Positions 41,880 to 50,314 of a DNA stretch of 64,000 nucleotides are shown here, in pieces; positions within the stretch are counted from its first letter, which is position 1; each line of letters starts with the position of its first letter. The DNA comes from Lichenibacterium ramalinae. GTDB taxonomy: Bacteria > Pseudomonadota > Alphaproteobacteria > Rhizobiales > Beijerinckiaceae. The notes beneath the pieces are model-generated. The model made no database searches, was not told where the DNA came from, and saw only the letters and a list, made by a program, of their open reading frames with translations. The position numbers were made by a program, and so were the translations under genes. The DNA lies in NCBI RefSeq assembly GCF_004137085.1, contig NZ_QYBC01000003.1, positions 186,001 to 250,000 on the forward strand, written 5' to 3'.

Positions 41880-42635
41880 TCATCGGATCTCGTCGATGAA
41901 GGGCAGGTTGCCCGCCATCAGTCCCGCATCGACCGGCAGCGCCACGCCCGTGATGGCCGAGGCCGCCGGGCCCGCCAGGAACACGGCTGCCTCGGCGACC
42001 TCGGCAGGTTCGACGATGCGGCCGAGCGGGTAGAGGCGGCCGATGCGATCGAGGATCCCCGGGCTGCGCGCGATGCGCCGGGCCCAGGCGGGCGTCCGCA
42101 CCGTGCCGGGGCAGATCGCGTTCGAGCGGATGCCCGAGCGGCCTCCCTCGGTGGCGAGCGCCCTTGCATAGGCGATCAGTCCCGCCTTGGCGGCCGAATA
42201 GGCCGGGTTGCCGAAATGCGCGAGGCCGTTCACCGACGCGATGAACACGAAGCTGCCGCTGCCGCGGGCCCGCATCGGCGACAACAGCGGCGCCGTGACG
42301 TTGCGCGAACCCGTGAGGTTCACGTCGAGCTCGCGGGCCCAGACCGCATCGGTCACGCTGTCGAACGTGTCGGCTTCGGAATAGCCGGCATTGCTCACCA
42401 CGACGTCGGGCAGCCCGACGGCGCCCTCGATCCCGGCCAGGGCCTCGCGGCAGGCGCCGGGATCGGTGAGGTCGAAGGCGGCCCGATGGTCGGCGGTGAG
42501 CGATGCCATGTGGTCGAGCGTGCGATCGCAGGCCACCACCAGGGCCCCCGCGGCCCGGAAGGCCGCCACCAGGGCCTCGCCGATGCCACCGCCGGCCCCG
42601 GTGATCAGGACGACCTGTCCGTTCAGTTGCGTCAT
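41880..42635 (-). CDS. Short-chain dehydrogenase/reductase
   Basis: 251-residue classical SDR. TGAGGGIG at 12-19 binds the cofactor, NAG is at 82-84, and the catalytic triad is S134, Y146 and K150 (YSAAK). The C-terminal ending MAGNLPFIDEIR is not diagnostic. The acidic residue after strand 2 (CDRT, D37) suggests NAD rather than NADP. GAGGA precedes the ATG. Position between the PLP enzyme and the TIM-barrel gene suggests it oxidises a hydroxy intermediate of the same pathway. Confidence 0.88.
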   Translation of the reverse strand: MTQLNGQVVLITGAGGGIGEALVAAFRAAGALVVACDRTLDHMASLTADHRAAFDLTDPGACREALAGIEGAVGLPDVVVSNAGYSEADTFDSVTDAVWARELDVNLTGSRNVTAPLLSPMRARGSGSFVFIASVNGLAHFGNPAYSAAKAGLIAYARALATEGGRSGIRSNAICPGTVRTPAWARRIARSPGILDRIGRLYPLGRIVEPAEVAEAAVFLAGPAASAITGVALPVDAGLMAGNLPFIDEIR

Positions 42636-42643
42636 GGATGTCC

Positions 42644-43753
42644 TCACGCCATCGCGCCGCGGGCCGCCACGGGCCAGAGGCATTCGACGCGACCGTGTCT
42701 CACGCCGACGTACCAGTCGTGGCGGTCGACGGTGGGGTCGCAGTGTCCCGGCACGAGCAGCACCTGCTGGCCGACCGCCAGGGGTTGGGCCTCCGCCGTC
42801 AGCTCCAATGTCCCGTGCTCGTCGGAGCAGCCGAGGCAGGTCACGCCGGGACGTTGCCACACGAGCGGCGGCCCGCTGTCCACCGCGATGCCCTTGTGGC
42901 CGCAATCCACGATGGCGAGGCCCGGACGGGGCACGCTCATCACGCCGGCGAGGACGAAGAGGGCGTGCTCGAAATCCGGCGCCGGCCGGTTCCGCGCATA
43001 GTCGGCGTCCATGAAGGCGTAGGAGCCGACCTGGAGCTCGGTGTAGACGCCGCTGGCTGCCTCGCGCGCGAAGGTGCCGGTCCCCGCCCCGCCCACGATC
43101 GCACAGGCGAGACCGATGTCGCGCAGGTCCCCGACCACCTCGCCCGTCATGGCGGCGGCCGCCGCGATGGCGGCGTCGCGCTCCTCAGGGCTGCGCAGGT
43201 GCTGGGCGCGGCCGTGGTAGGCCTGCAGGCCGCCGAAGCGGAGATGGCGGCTGCCGGCGATCCGCCGCGCCAGCGCGACGGCTTCCGGTCCGGGCCGGAC
43301 ACCGCAGCGCCCTGCGCCGACGTCGATCTCGACGAGGAGCGTCAGGCGCAGCCCGGCGTCCTCGGCGGCGGCGGCGGCCCGGTCGACCCCGGTCTCGCCG
43401 TCCGCACAGAGCGCCACCGTGCAGACCCGGCTCAGCGCGGCGAGGCGGGCGAGCTTGCGCGGCCCCACCACCTCGTTGCTGACCAGGATGTCGGCGACAC
43501 CGCCCCAGGCCAGCACCTCCGCCTCTCCGACCTTCTGCACGCATTGCCCGACGGCGCCGCGCGCCGCCTGCAGCCGCGCGATGACCGGAGACTTGTGGGT
43601 CTTGGCATGGGGCCTGACCGCGACGCCCGCCGCCGCCGCGATGCGGGCCATGCGGTCGAGGTTCCGCTCGAAGGCGTCGAGGTCGATGACGAGGGCGGGC
43701 GTATCGATCTCGTCGAGCGGCATGCCGGGCTCGGCGGGGCGGTCCTGGTGCAT
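42644..43753 (-). CDS. DSD1-family PLP enzyme (D-threonine aldolase/D-serine dehydratase type)
   Basis: 369 residues with the alanine-racemase-like fold of the D-threonine aldolase group. The PLP lysine is likely K51 in RPHAKTHK; IVGGAGTGTF contacts the phosphate. Near the C terminus GHCDPTVDRHDWY provides the His-x-Asp metal site that distinguishes this group from alanine racemases. Characterised relatives cleave beta-hydroxy-D-amino acids or deaminate D-serine. An ATG 10 codons downstream is an alternative start. Its presence next to a dehydrogenase and SDR implies the pathway handles a hydroxylated D-amino compound, which is inference. Confidence 0.83.
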   Translation of the reverse strand: MHQDRPAEPGMPLDEIDTPALVIDLDAFERNLDRMARIAAAAGVAVRPHAKTHKSPVIARLQAARGAVGQCVQKVGEAEVLAWGGVADILVSNEVVGPRKLARLAALSRVCTVALCADGETGVDRAAAAAEDAGLRLTLLVEIDVGAGRCGVRPGPEAVALARRIAGSRHLRFGGLQAYHGRAQHLRSPEERDAAIAAAAAMTGEVVGDLRDIGLACAIVGGAGTGTFAREAASGVYTELQVGSYAFMDADYARNRPAPDFEHALFVLAGVMSVPRPGLAIVDCGHKGIAVDSGPPLVWQRPGVTCLGCSDEHGTLELTAEAQPLAVGQQVLLVPGHCDPTVDRHDWYVGVRHGRVECLWPVAARGAMA

Positions 43754-43758
43754 CGGCG

Positions 43759-45381
43759 TCAGGCCGCCATCGCCCGCCCGCCCGCGGCGAGCGCCTTGAA
43801 GTTGTCGCGGATGTAGGTCGCGGCCCGGAGGGCCAGGGCCGAGATCGTCGGCGTCGGGTTCACGACGCCGCCCGTCGCCAGGACGCTGCCGTCGACGATG
43901 AACAGGTTCGGCACGTCCCAGCTCTGGTTCCACCCGTTGACCACGGACGTGGTCGGGTCCGTCCCCATCCGGCAGGTGCCGATCATGTGCCAGGCCGGCG
44001 TGCGATAGATGCCGTCCTCGTCGCGGTAGTCGGTCAGCTTGTGCTCGAAGGCCCCGGCCGCTTTCGCGATGTCGACCAGCCTGTCGAGCATGAAGTTCAT
44101 CATGCGGCGGTCGTTCTCGCCGGGCGCATAGTGGAGCTTGGCGGCCGGCAGGCCGTCGGCGTCGGTGAGGGTCGGGTCCAGCGTGACGCGGTTGTCGGGG
44201 TTGGGCAGGTCGTCGCCGATGGCGTGGATGCCGATCCCGTGCCCGAAGTGCCGTTCGAACCAGGCGTGATGGTCGTGGCCCCAGGGTGCCTTGGTGTTGG
44301 TCACCCAGCCGGCCGCGACCTCGCCGGCCGCCGAGGTGCCGGTGAGGCAGTTGAACTGGAAGCCGTTGACGAAGCCGCGGGACACGTCGGTCTCGGCGAA
44401 CTCGCGCCCGATCACCGAAGCCACGTAGCCCATGTGGCTCTCGATGGGCTCGTCGACCCACATCTCCGAACTGACCAGCGTGTGGTGCAGGAGGTTGCGG
44501 CCGACCTGGTCGGAGCTGTTGGCGATGCGCGAGTTGAGGAGCAGGCGGGGCGTGCCGACGCCGTTCGCCGCCACGATGACGACGCGGGCGCCCTGGAATG
44601 CGGTGCGGCCGGTGTTGCGGTCGACGTAGAGCGCCCCTGACGCCCGGCCGTCCCGACCCGTCTCGATCTTGAGCACGCGGGCATGCGTCCGGAGGCGAGT
44701 GCCGGCGGCGAGTGCCTTGGGCCAGATGGACATCGAGAATTTGCTCATGGAGCCGCGCGGGCAGCCGTTGCAGATGCCACAGCCGTTGCAGCCCGGTCGG
44801 CCGTCGTAGTTTTCCGAGATCACGCCGGCCTCGGCCGGCCACCAGTGCCAGCCGAGCTTGTCGAAGGACTGGGCGAGGCGGCCCGCGGCCCGGGTGAACG
44901 GCAGGGGTCCCGTCGGGCATGCTTCGCGCGGCGGCATCGCCGGGTCGCCGGCGAGGCCGCTGGTGCCGATCAGGCGGTCGGCCGCTTCGTAGAAGGGCGC
45001 GATGTCCTCGTAGCTGATGGGCCAGTTGGGCTGGAGCCCGTGCTCGTCGCCCTTGCGGAAATCGGACGGGCGGTAGCGCGGCCAGATCGCCCCGTAGACG
45101 TTGGTCGAGCCGCCGACACCGTTCCACATGAGCACCTGGGAGCTGTCGCTCTCGACCGGGTAGTCGTCCGGGTGGTGGCGCTTGTTGACGTCGGAGTTCC
45201 AGTTGGTGCGGCGTTGCCAGGTCCAGTCGCCGCTGTAGTGGGGGTGGTCGCCGGCCTCGACCCAGGAGCCCTGTTCGAGGCAGACGACGTCGAGGCCCGC
45301 CCGGGCCAGCACGGTCGCCGCCAGGGATCCGGTCGCCCCGGCGCCGATGATGAGGACGTCGCAATCGGCATTCTGCGTCAT
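43759..45381 (-). CDS. GMC-family dehydrogenase with four clustered cysteines
   Basis: 540-residue FAD enzyme. GAGATGS is at 13-19; catalytic H465 (HMIGTCRMG) and N508 (GVVNPTPT) are present. C198, C201, C204 and C207 form C-x2-C-x2-C-x2-C-P at the place where related dehydrogenases bind an iron-sulfur cluster with three cysteines, so this spacing is unusual. No export signal. The ATG at 45379-45381 overlaps the small-subunit stop as ATGA, which sets the start; a TTG five codons upstream is unlikely. It probably oxidises a hydroxyl of the imported molecule and passes electrons to an unidentified acceptor. Confidence 0.85.
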   Translation of the reverse strand: MTQNADCDVLIIGAGATGSLAATVLARAGLDVVCLEQGSWVEAGDHPHYSGDWTWQRRTNWNSDVNKRHHPDDYPVESDSSQVLMWNGVGGSTNVYGAIWPRYRPSDFRKGDEHGLQPNWPISYEDIAPFYEAADRLIGTSGLAGDPAMPPREACPTGPLPFTRAAGRLAQSFDKLGWHWWPAEAGVISENYDGRPGCNGCGICNGCPRGSMSKFSMSIWPKALAAGTRLRTHARVLKIETGRDGRASGALYVDRNTGRTAFQGARVVIVAANGVGTPRLLLNSRIANSSDQVGRNLLHHTLVSSEMWVDEPIESHMGYVASVIGREFAETDVSRGFVNGFQFNCLTGTSAAGEVAAGWVTNTKAPWGHDHHAWFERHFGHGIGIHAIGDDLPNPDNRVTLDPTLTDADGLPAAKLHYAPGENDRRMMNFMLDRLVDIAKAAGAFEHKLTDYRDEDGIYRTPAWHMIGTCRMGTDPTTSVVNGWNQSWDVPNLFIVDGSVLATGGVVNPTPTISALALRAATYIRDNFKALAAGGRAMAA

Positions 45382-45932
45382 CGTTTCAAACCCCAACTCT
45401 GTGTGGCGTCGCTCGTGAGGTCGAGGGCGGAGACGTCGACGCGGCGGACCGCGTCGGTCGGGACGTAGCGCCCCCGCCCGTGGCGCGGCGTGTCGCGGGC
45501 GAGATCGAAACGCGGGACCGGGTAGCCCTTGATGTGCGGGCGAAGATCGTAGGGGTGACCCTGGGCATTGATCGCCTCGGCCACGAAGGGGTTCTCGTAG
45601 TAGGACACGTAGGCGATGTCGCGCACGAGGCCGAAGAGCGCGGGCTCCTCCGCCTCGAACCGCCGCACGACCGCGATGCGGGCGGCCGCGTCGAGACTCG
45701 CCAGCGGACCTCCCGCGGCGATGACGGCCGCCGTCACGCGCGCGAGTTCGGCCCTGCCCCTCTCCTGCAACAGGCGGAGCGCCAGGAACGCCTGGACGCC
45801 GACCGACTTCCCCGACGGCCAGACACCCTCGCCCGGCAGCAGCACCTCGACGAGGTCGGCCAACCCGTCGGCGGCGGCGGCCGGCCCGGCGCCGCCCTTC
45901 GGCATCGGTTCGCTCCGCATTTCAATCTCCAT
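45378..45932 (-). CDS. Small gamma-type subunit (gluconate dehydrogenase subunit 3-like)
   Basis: 184 residues, coupled to the GMC gene by ATGA. The segment LADLVEVLLPGEGVWPSGKSVGVQAFL and the later RDIAYVSYYENPFVAEAIN resemble, at low similarity, the subunit-3 proteins that partner GMC dehydrogenases. There is no twin-arginine signal, in contrast to exported complexes. A very strong GGAGGAGG ribosome site precedes the ATG. A chaperone or structural subunit of the dehydrogenase is the most probable role; confidence in the family is moderate, in the pairing higher. Confidence 0.68.
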   Translation of the reverse strand: MEIEMRSEPMPKGGAGPAAAADGLADLVEVLLPGEGVWPSGKSVGVQAFLALRLLQERGRAELARVTAAVIAAGGPLASLDAAARIAVVRRFEAEEPALFGLVRDIAYVSYYENPFVAEAINAQGHPYDLRPHIKGYPVPRFDLARDTPRHGRGRYVPTDAVRRVDVSALDLTSDATQSWGLKR

Positions 45933-45977
45933 GTCGTGCCTCCTCCATCTCCCGTCCGCCTTCGCGGTGCCCGCCGG

Positions 45978-47114
45978 TCAGGCCGGATGCCACCACCGGC
46001 CGCCGACCACGACGCCCCTGGCGAACAGACGCCGTTCGGCGGTCACGACCTCCCCGCGCACGTCCTCCAGCGGAAAGGACCCTTCGTCGAGCGACAGGAC
46101 GCTGGCGTCGCCCACGCTGCCCGGCTTCAGCGTGCCGAGTTCGGGCCGGTTCAGCGTCCTGGCGGCAGCGACCGTCGAGGCGGCGATCACGTCGCCGAGC
46201 GGCATGCCGAGCGCCAGGAACTTCGACAGCGTCGTGACCTGGTCGTAGGCGGGCCCGTCGATGCAGAGCGCGTGGACGTCGGACGAGATCGTGTCGGGGG
46301 GGAAGCCCTGGTCGAGCATGGCCCGGGCCGTCGTCCACGAGAAGGATCCCATCCCGTGGCCGATGTCGAACAGCACGCCGCGCTGGCGCGCCGCGACGAG
46401 GGCGGGCTTGACCTTGCCCCGGCCATCGACCGGCGCGTTCGGGAAGGGCCGGTAGCAGTGGGTGAGGACGTCCCCGGGCCGGAGGCGATCGACGACGGCC
46501 TCGTAGGACGGCGGCGGCTCGTCGATATGCACCATCATGGGAAGGCCGGTCTGGTCGGCGACGTCGAGGGCGACGTCGAGCGGCACGATGCCGGCCGTCC
46601 CGCTGGCGGTCCGGCCGAGGCGCACCTTGATGCCGACGATGAGGTCGCGGTTGGCGTTCACGACCTCGACGCAGTCGCGTGCCGCCAGAAGCCTGATGTC
46701 GTGCCCCTCGCCGACCATCACCTTCGTCGAGAAGCCGTAGATCCCGGCGAAGGACACGTGGAGATACGGCAGGATCCGGATCCGGCTCGGCTCGATGACG
46801 TGCTTGCGGAAGCCCGCGAAGTTTCCCGGGCCGGCGCTGCCCGTGTCGACGCAGGTGGTGACGGCGCTCCTGCGGGCGAAGTCTTCGGCATCGATGCCGA
46901 GCGAGGTGCCGCCCCAGTAGACGTGGGTGTGCAGGTCGATCAGCCCGGGCGTGACGATCATTCCACCGACATCGCGCACGTCCGCGCCGGTGGTGTCGAG
47001 GCGGTCGCCGATCGCCGCCACCGCGCCGCCCGAGAAGGCGACGTCGGCGACGCGGTCGATGTCCTGGGAGGGGTCGACGACGCGGCCGTGGCGGAGCACG
47101 AGATCGAAGGACAT
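45978..47114 (-). CDS. Amidohydrolase/deacetylase family metallohydrolase (COG3964-like)
   Basis: 378 residues. A complete binuclear metal site is visible: H62 and H64 (DLHTH), K163 as probable carboxylated lysine (VGIKVRLG), H196 (VHIDEP), H219 (THCYRP) and D279 (SSDVHA). The family, known as COG3964, includes enzymes acting on acetylated hydroxy acids and N-acyl compounds. No signal peptide. It follows the importer ATPase gene by 45 bases and precedes the dehydrogenase pair by 45 bases, so removal of an acyl or carbamoyl group may be the first step after uptake. Exact substrate is not predictable. Confidence 0.85.
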   Translation of the reverse strand: MSFDLVLRHGRVVDPSQDIDRVADVAFSGGAVAAIGDRLDTTGADVRDVGGMIVTPGLIDLHTHVYWGGTSLGIDAEDFARRSAVTTCVDTGSAGPGNFAGFRKHVIEPSRIRILPYLHVSFAGIYGFSTKVMVGEGHDIRLLAARDCVEVVNANRDLIVGIKVRLGRTASGTAGIVPLDVALDVADQTGLPMMVHIDEPPPSYEAVVDRLRPGDVLTHCYRPFPNAPVDGRGKVKPALVAARQRGVLFDIGHGMGSFSWTTARAMLDQGFPPDTISSDVHALCIDGPAYDQVTTLSKFLALGMPLGDVIAASTVAAARTLNRPELGTLKPGSVGDASVLSLDEGSFPLEDVRGEVVTAERRLFARGVVVGGRWWHPA

Positions 47115-47159
47115 GGCGACTTTCTCTGATGGGCCTGACAGGGGGCGGGCACGCGCCGG

Positions 47160-48182
47160 TCAGGAGGCGAGGCGGAGACCGCTCGAGGCGTCGAAGAGGT
47201 GGAGTGTGTGTCGGGGGGCCGTGAGGGTCAGCGCCGCCCCGGGCTGCAGGCCGCTCGGATCGACGCAGGTCGCCTTGACCATCCTGCCCCCGACATCGAC
47301 GTCGAGGTAGTGGACGGGGCCGGCGGGTTCGATGAGGGCGAGTTCGCCGGTGAGGGCGAAGCCGTCCCCCGGGCCGCCGCCGGCCGGCACGAGATCGAAC
47401 GGGCGGACCCCGATCAGCCGCCCGGCGCCGTGGCCGCCCGGAGCGCCGTCGCCGGGCAGGAAGTTCATCTGCGGGCTGCCGATGAACCCGGCCACGAATA
47501 GGTTCGCGGGCTGGCGATAGATCGTCATCGGTTCGGCGAACTGCTGGAGCACGCCGGCGTTCATGACGGCGACCCGGTCGGACAGCACCATGGCCTCCTC
47601 CTGGTCGTGAGTGACGAAGGCGACCGTGGTCCGGAGCTCGCGCTGCAGCCGCTTGATCTCCGTCCGGGTCCTCACCCGCAGGCTCGCGTCGAGGTTCGAG
47701 AGCGGCTCGTCCATCAGCAGCGCGGCGGGGTTGCGCACGATCGCGCGGCCCACTGCCACCCGCTGACGCTGCCCTCCGGACAGTTCGGCCGGCATGCGGT
47801 CCAGCAGGGCCTCGAGGCCCAGGAGCCCCGCCGCCCAATCCACCTGGCGGCGCACCACGTCCGGGCCAAGCTTTTGCTGGCGCAGCGGAAAGGCGAGATT
47901 GTCGCGCACCGCCATGTGGGGATAGAGGGCGTAATCCTGGAACACGAGGGCGATGTTGCGGTCGCGTGGTGCGAGCCGGCTGACGTCCTGTCCGTCGAAC
48001 AGGATGCGTCCGGCCGAGATCGCCTCGATCCCCGCGATGCAGAAGAGCAGCGTGCTCTTGCCGCAACCGGACGGGCCGAGGAACGACACGAACTCACCGT
48101 CCCGGATGTCGATGTCGAGCCCCTTCAGGACCGGCATGGCACCGTAGCTCTTCGACACGGTCTCGATCGTGATCGACGTCAT
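47160..48182 (-). CDS. Carbohydrate ABC transporter ATPase (MalK/UgpC type)
   Basis: 340 residues. Walker A GPSGCGKST (36-44), Q-loop in VFQDYALYPHM, signature LSGGQRQRVAVGRAI, Walker B LLMDEPLSNLD and the H-loop VTHDQEEA are all intact. The C-terminal TOBE domain (GSPQMNFLPGDG, IGVRPFDLVP) is that of MalK/UgpC ATPases, which can be regulated through this domain. It lies 24 bp after the fused permease gene and energises that importer. Short for the family but complete. Confidence 0.92.
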   Translation of the reverse strand: MTSITIETVSKSYGAMPVLKGLDIDIRDGEFVSFLGPSGCGKSTLLFCIAGIEAISAGRILFDGQDVSRLAPRDRNIALVFQDYALYPHMAVRDNLAFPLRQQKLGPDVVRRQVDWAAGLLGLEALLDRMPAELSGGQRQRVAVGRAIVRNPAALLMDEPLSNLDASLRVRTRTEIKRLQRELRTTVAFVTHDQEEAMVLSDRVAVMNAGVLQQFAEPMTIYRQPANLFVAGFIGSPQMNFLPGDGAPGGHGAGRLIGVRPFDLVPAGGGPGDGFALTGELALIEPAGPVHYLDVDVGGRMVKATCVDPSGLQPGAALTLTAPRHTLHLFDASSGLRLAS

Positions 48183-48206
48183 GGACGTATTCCCCGGGAG
48201 GCCGGC

Positions 48207-50144
48207 TCAGCCCTTGACGGCGCCCGACAGGGCGCCCTGGACGAGGAAGCGCTGGAAGAAGAAGGCCACGAGGACCGGCGGCAGGATCGACAGGACGCTG
48301 GCGGCGAACATCGGCCCGTATTCGTAGAACTGTGCCTGGCTCAGGAATCCCGAGATCACCACCGGTATAGTCTGGGCGTTGGGCGTCGAGGTCAGGATCA
48401 GGGCGAAGAGGAACTCGTTCCAGCTCGCCAGGAAGCAGAAGATCGCCGCCGCGATCACGCCGGGCCGGACCACCGGCAGCAGGACGCTCCACATCATCCG
48501 GACGCGCGAGCACCCATCGATCAGCGCGGCGCGGTCGAGGCTGACGGGCACGCCTTCGAAGTAGCTTCGCATCATCCAGGCGCTCAGCGGCAGCAGGAAG
48601 CTGCAATAGGCGATGATCAGCCCGGTGCGGGTATCGATCAGCCCGAAGCCGCGGTAGATGATGAAGAAGGGCAGCACCAGGGTGAGGCCGGGCGTCATCC
48701 GGGTGAGGAGCAGGCCCCATAGGCTGACGGCGAAGAACCGCGACCTGCCGTGCCGGGCGAAGGCATAGCCCGCGAAGGTGCCGAGCACGATGCAGACGAG
48801 CGACACGCAGGCCCCCACCACGATGCTGTTGATCAGGGCGAGGGGCACGCGCTGCGCCTGCACGCTGGTGGAGAAGCCACCGCTCGAGCTCGGCATCAGC
48901 ACGGTCTGGAAGTTCTGCAGCGTCAAGCCGCTCGGCACCACGGTGGCGGGCGTCCGGATCAGGTCGCTGGCCGGGGTGAGGCTCATCAGGATCAGCGCCA
49001 GCACCGGCAGGGCCGACCACAGGACCAGGGCCAGGACCGCGATGGCGAACCCGCCCCTGGCGAGGCCGAGCGCGACGGGCCGCGGCAGCCGCGGGCGGAC
49101 CCGCGGAGGCGGCAGCACCGCCATGGGGGCGAGCGTGCGGGCGCCCGGCACGCCGCCGTCGACGGTCGGTGGCACCGGACGGGCCCCGGGGCGCGACCGG
49201 CGCGGGCCGAGGATCGCGAAATACGCGATGGCCAGCACGAAGCTCAGCGCCGTCAGGCAATACAGGATCGCGGCCCCCTGGCCGAAGCGTAGGAACTGGA
49301 ACGAGGTGAGATAGCCGAGCCAGGACAGGACAGTCGTCGCGGCCCCGGGCCCGCCCCTGGTCATGATCCAGAGGATGTCGAAGGCCATCAGCGAGTTGAT
49401 GGTCGCGATGATGGAGATGAAGAGCAGGTTCGGCTTCAGCCAGGGCAGGGTGATGGCGAAGAACCGTGCCACCGGACCTGCGCCGTCGAGCATCGCGGCC
49501 TTGTGCAGGCTGCCCGGCATGGACTGCAACCCGGCGAGCAACATGAGGGCCGTCAGGGGCGCCTGGCTCCAAACGTTGGTCAGTGCGACGAGGTTCAGGG
49601 CCCTGAAGCCGTCGCCGAGCCAGGGTAGCGCCCATCCGCCGAGCCCGAGGTCGTTGAGTAGCCCGGTCAGGGCGCCGAAGTTTCCCGCATAGATGAAGGA
49701 CCACAGGACCCCGACCGAGACCGGCGCCATGGCCCAGGGGACCAGCACCATGCTGCGCAGGACGCCCCGCCCGAAGAAGCGTTCGTTGAGCAGGAGCGCC
49801 ATGGCGAGGCCCAGCACGGTCGTGCCCGCCACCGAAAAGGCCGCGAAATACGCCGTCCGGCCCAACGCGGCCGCGAAGTCGGCATTGCCGGCCAGCGATG
49901 CGTAGTTGTCGAACCCGACGTAGATGAAGGTCTTGGTGATCGGGTTGGTGCGGTGCAGGCTGAGGTAAAGGCTGTAGGCCAGCGGCACGCCGACGACGGC
50001 GAGCACGATCAGCAACGTCGGGGCGACGGCGGCATAGGCGAACAGCGGCACCCGGCCCACCCGCCCGTCGCGCTTCCGGAGGGCCGCCGGAGACCGCACG
50101 ATCGACGCGCCGCGCGGAGTGCCGATATCGTCCGATACGCTCAT
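48207..50144 (-). CDS. ABC transporter permease, fused MalF-MalG-type domains
   Basis: 645 residues in one uninterrupted frame, about twice the length of a normal permease. Residues 30-312 are a UgpA/MalF-like domain with coupling loop AAMLDGAGPVARFFAITLP (217-234); residues 360-645 are a UgpE/MalG-like domain with loop AALIDGCSRVRMMWSVLLP (539-557). They are joined by a Pro/Arg-rich linker (about 313-358). The only internal ATG near the joint (M341, 49122-49124) has no ribosome site. GAGGAAG precedes the ATG at 50142-50144. Separate genes are the rule for carbohydrate importers of this class, so the fusion is noteworthy. Confidence 0.88.
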   Translation of the reverse strand: MSVSDDIGTPRGASIVRSPAALRKRDGRVGRVPLFAYAAVAPTLLIVLAVVGVPLAYSLYLSLHRTNPITKTFIYVGFDNYASLAGNADFAAALGRTAYFAAFSVAGTTVLGLAMALLLNERFFGRGVLRSMVLVPWAMAPVSVGVLWSFIYAGNFGALTGLLNDLGLGGWALPWLGDGFRALNLVALTNVWSQAPLTALMLLAGLQSMPGSLHKAAMLDGAGPVARFFAITLPWLKPNLLFISIIATINSLMAFDILWIMTRGGPGAATTVLSWLGYLTSFQFLRFGQGAAILYCLTALSFVLAIAYFAILGPRRSRPGARPVPPTVDGGVPGARTLAPMAVLPPPRVRPRLPRPVALGLARGGFAIAVLALVLWSALPVLALILMSLTPASDLIRTPATVVPSGLTLQNFQTVLMPSSSGGFSTSVQAQRVPLALINSIVVGACVSLVCIVLGTFAGYAFARHGRSRFFAVSLWGLLLTRMTPGLTLVLPFFIIYRGFGLIDTRTGLIIAYCSFLLPLSAWMMRSYFEGVPVSLDRAALIDGCSRVRMMWSVLLPVVRPGVIAAAIFCFLASWNEFLFALILTSTPNAQTIPVVISGFLSQAQFYEYGPMFAASVLSILPPVLVAFFFQRFLVQGALSGAVKG

Positions 50145-50175
50145 GCGTCGCTTCCTCGTCACGATCCTTCGAGGA

Positions 50176-50290
50176 TCTGGAGCAGGATCGGCTGTCTCGG
50201 CAGCGCCTCAGCCGATCCAGGCCGATGAGACTGCTCTCGATTCGGAGCTGGAACGAAGTCGCCGCCGGCTAAAGCGCTGCAGGACCGCGA
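50176..50290. repeat. Palindromic intergenic repeat, copy A
   Basis: Begins TCTGGAGCAG, contains a hairpin GGATCGGCT (50185-50193) / AGCCGATCC (50210-50218), then TGCTC, GGAGCTG and GAAGTCGC (50255-50262). The same order of words occurs at 62495-62604. It lies between the binding-protein and permease genes, where a hairpin could protect the upstream mRNA or lower transporter expression. Confidence 0.55.
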
Positions 50291-50314
50291 TGCCGTCCCG
50301 ACCCGGGTCGAGCT

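Noticed and set aside
49050-49250. Fused permease as a frameshift artefact of two genes
   Set aside because: The frame is continuous, the linker has normal codon use and the possible internal start at 49124 has no ribosome site. Kept as a true fusion, though resequencing would settle it.
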